This document shows positions 32,503 through 34,453 of a stretch of 34,453 nt of DNA, piece after piece (position 1 is the first letter of the stretch; each line of letters starts with the position of its first letter). The stretch comes from an uncultured Acetobacteraceae bacterium (GTDB taxonomy: Bacteria > Pseudomonadota > Alphaproteobacteria > Acetobacterales > Acetobacteraceae). Under the pieces are notes generated by a model. It saw only the letters and a program-made list of their open reading frames with translations. It was not told where the DNA came from and made no database searches. The position numbers were made by a program, and so were the translations under genes. The stretch lies in the NCBI GenBank assembly GCA_937873225.1, contig CALMVN010000254.1, forward strand, positions 1 through 34,453. Reading direction: 5' to 3'.

Positions 32503-34068
32503 ATGAGCCCGCTCGACGCCATCGGCGCGGCCGCAGCCCCACCGGCCGGCCTGCTCTACAGCGGTTCGGAATGGAACTTCGACATCCTGCGCCGCTCCTA
32601 CGACGCGATCGAGCGCATCGCGCTCGACGAGCTCAAGCTCGACGTCTACCCGAACCGGATCGAGGTCATCACGTCGGAGCAGATGCTCGACGTGTACACC
32701 TCCCACGGCATGCCGCTGATCTACAAGCACTGGTCGTTCGGCAAGCGCTTCGTCGGGCACGAGAACGCGTACCGCCGTGGCCTGATGGGTCTTGCCTACG
32801 AGGTGGTGATCAACTCCGACCCCTGCATCAGCTACCTGATGGAGGAGAACAGCGCCACCATGCAGGCGCTGGTGATCGCGCATGCCGCCTTCGGCCACAA
32901 CCATTTCTTCAAGAACAACCGGTTGTTCCGCGAATGGACCGCGCCGTCCGGCATCCTCGACTACCTCGAGTTCGCCCGCGGCTACATTGCGCAGTGCGAG
33001 GACCGGCACGGCGTGCAGGCGGTCGAGCGCATTCTGGACGCGGCGCACGCGCTGCAGAACCAGGGCGTGCATCGCCACAGCGGCGCGCGGGTAATTGACC
33101 TCAAGGCCGAGCAGCAACGGGAGCGCGACCGGCGGGAACACGAGGACAGCGTATTCAACGACCTGTGGCGCACCGTTCCCGGAACCAGGGTGGAGAAGGG
33201 TCCCGATACGGCCGCCGAGCGTCGCCGCCGGCTCGGCCTGCCGGAAGAGAACGTGCTCTACTTCCTGGAGAAGAACGCGCCGCTGCTGGCGCCGTGGGAA
33301 CGCGAGGTGATCCGCATCGTCCGGCTGATCGCCCAGTACTTCTATCCGCAGCCGCAGGCCAAGATGATGAACGAGGGCTGCGCGACCTGGGTGCACTACG
33401 AGATCATGTCGCGGCTGCACGCGCGCGGGCAGATCGACGACGCCGCCTTCCTGGAGACCATCCATTCGACCACCAACGTGATCACCCAGCCGGGCTTCGA
33501 CAGCGGCGGCGGCCCGAATTTCAACCCGTACGCGCTCGGCTACGCGATGATGACCGACATCGCCCGGGTCTGCGACGCGCCGACCGAGGAGGACCGCGCC
33601 TGGTTCCCGGACATCGCCGGCAACGGCAACGCCATCGGCACGCTGCACCACGCCTGGGCCGAGTACCGCGACGAGAGCTTCATCCAGCAGTTCCTGTCGC
33701 CGGCCGTCATGCGCCAGTTCAAGCTGTTCCGCCTGCGCGACGACACCGAGAAGCCGTACCTCCTGGTCGACGCCATCCACGACGCCCAGGGCTACCGCGA
33801 CATCCGCCGCAGCGTGGCCCGGTCCTATGACCCGGGCAACTTCTACGTCGACATCGAGATCGTCGACGTCGACCTGTCCGGCGACCGCTGCCTCAGGCTG
33901 CAGCACCGCACCAGCCCGGGCCATCTGCTGGACGAGAAGGACGCCCGGGCCTCGCTGCGCCATCTGGCGGACCTGTGGGGCTACGAGGTCCGTCTTCTGG
34001 AGATCGACCGCCAGACCGACACGGTGCTGGCAACGCACCTGGCGTCACCGCCACGCCCCGCCACCTGA
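32503..34068 (+). CDS. spoVR: SpoVR family protein (YcgB type)
   Basis: A 521-residue SpoVR/YcgB-family protein. The opening YSGSEWNFDILRRSYDAIER, the internal MMNEGCATWVHYEIMSRL with its histidine and glutamate, and NPYALGYAMMTDIARV are markers of the family. In Bacillus the family was linked to spore cortex; in Gram-negative bacteria it travels with prkA and yeaH as a stress module. The name does not mean that this organism sporulates. ATG 32503, preceded by GGGAAGGGAG, 13 bases after yeaH. An insertion sequence begins about 40 bases after its stop. Confidence 0.95.
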   Translation: MSPLDAIGAAAAPPAGLLYSGSEWNFDILRRSYDAIERIALDELKLDVYPNRIEVITSEQMLDVYTSHGMPLIYKHWSFGKRFVGHENAYRRGLMGLAYEVVINSDPCISYLMEENSATMQALVIAHAAFGHNHFFKNNRLFREWTAPSGILDYLEFARGYIAQCEDRHGVQAVERILDAAHALQNQGVHRHSGARVIDLKAEQQRERDRREHEDSVFNDLWRTVPGTRVEKGPDTAAERRRRLGLPEENVLYFLEKNAPLLAPWEREVIRIVRLIAQYFYPQPQAKMMNEGCATWVHYEIMSRLHARGQIDDAAFLETIHSTTNVITQPGFDSGGGPNFNPYALGYAMMTDIARVCDAPTEEDRAWFPDIAGNGNAIGTLHHAWAEYRDESFIQQFLSPAVMRQFKLFRLRDDTEKPYLLVDAIHDAQGYRDIRRSVARSYDPGNFYVDIEIVDVDLSGDRCLRLQHRTSPGHLLDEKDARASLRHLADLWGYEVRLLEIDRQTDTVLATHLASPPRPAT

Positions 34069-34108
34069 CCTCACGAGTTGGCATAATATTCATTATACGG
34101 TGATTGGA

Positions 34109-34453
34109 TGTAGGCGCAAAGCTAGAATGTCCGCCCTGAGCAAACCAGAAATATCAGCCTCCCCGGCCGTGTGGAACGGTCTGGAGGCGCATCGTGGGCT
34201 GCGTGGTGATGAGCGAGCGCGACATACAACGGATTGGCGTGCTGTCCAAGGTCCGGGCCGGCAAGCGGTCGGCGGCCTCGGCCGCAGCTGTGCTCTCGAT
34301 CAGCAGCCGGCAGGTCCGGCGCCTGCTCGACCGGCTTGAGGCAGGTGACGGCGCGGCGCTGGCGCACCGGGCGCGCGGCCGACCGCCGAACAACAAGCTC
34401 GCCGCCGGGATCCAGGAGTATGCGCTCGCCCTGATCCGGGAGCGCTACCCGGA
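34109..34453 (+). mobile_element. Left end of an insertion sequence (ISNCY/IS1202-like), cut by the window edge
   Basis: A transposase N-terminus reads into the right edge. Upstream of it, the composition turns AT-rich just after spoVR (34079-34100), and TGTAGGCGCAAAG (34109-34121), followed by CTAGAATGTCC, looks like an IS terminal sequence. The true left boundary and target duplication cannot be fixed without the right end. Confidence 0.55.
34209..34453 (+). CDS. Transposase N-terminus, ISNCY/IS1202-like (partial)
   Basis: The first 81 residues of a transposase: MSERDIQRIGVLSKVRAGKR, a helix-turn-helix AASAAAVLSISSRQVRRLLD, then HRARGRPPNN. This N-terminal arrangement (MSExExxRIxVLxxVxxGxxT, HTH, ALAHRxRGRPSNN) is the one I associate with the ISNCY group transposases that use an N-terminal HTH and a downstream DDE domain. 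No stop codon occurs before the window ends, so it continues beyond. The start at ATG 34209 may also be GTG 34203 or 34206. Confidence 0.78.
   Translation, partial: MSERDIQRIGVLSKVRAGKRSAASAAAVLSISSRQVRRLLDRLEAGDGAALAHRARGRPPNNKLAAGIQEYALALIRERYP

Noticed and set aside
1-34453. tRNA, rRNA, riboswitch or CRISPR array
   Set aside because: I found no cloverleaf, rRNA-like stretch, or regularly spaced repeats by reading; a covariance-model search would be needed to exclude small RNAs.

Overview
This is high-GC, densely packed DNA from an alphaproteobacterium, most plausibly an acetic-acid-bacterium relative (Acetobacteraceae/Rhodospirillales). That placement is inferred from the rlpA-dacC-tmk-holB-metG-tatD gene order, the protein character and the base composition; no rRNA or other marker is present to confirm it.

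Positions 1-13548 are the tail half of a contractile-tailed (Mu/P2-type) prophage or phage-tail-like particle, all on the + strand and translationally coupled: an end of an upstream gene, a connector-like protein, a tail-terminator-like protein fused to a large glycosidase-like domain, a 60-residue small protein, sheath, tube, a tail-assembly chaperone with a readable -1 frameshift extension, a Pro/Ala/Gly-rich protein in the tape-measure slot, a gpU-like protein, a LysM/gpX-like protein, hub, spike, gp25/W-like wedge, J-like wedge, a tail-protein-I-like protein with a C-terminal jelly-roll-like region, and a glycine-rich fibre. Head, packaging, integrase, lysis and regulatory genes are not in the window, so a complete prophage cannot be told from a tailocin.

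Positions 13578-20885 are mostly envelope functions on the - strand: a GT-A glycosyltransferase that abuts the fibre gene, an exported SGNH/GDSL hydrolase, undecaprenyl-diphosphatase (uppP), then a solitary + strand MCE/MlaD protein, a poorly coding 360-bp gap, a membrane-anchored ATP-grasp protein overlapping a DedA protein, and an AsmA-family protein.

Positions 21057-28922 are a + strand run of cell-wall and housekeeping genes with 4-base overlaps: lytic transglycosylase (MltB type), RlpA-like lipoprotein, D,D-carboxypeptidase, thymidylate kinase, DNA polymerase III delta-prime, methionyl-tRNA synthetase, TatD nuclease and a PhnP-like metallo-beta-lactamase-fold hydrolase. After a 314-bp gap comes the conserved stress trio prkA/yeaG - yeaH (DUF444) - spoVR/ycgB (29237-34068). 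The last 350 bp are the left end of an insertion sequence whose transposase runs off the window.

The most notable observations are the glycosidase-like domain fused to a tail terminator, the A-AAA-AAC slippery site in the tail chaperone, the absence of a conventional tape measure, and an RlpA homologue lacking the catalytic aspartate.
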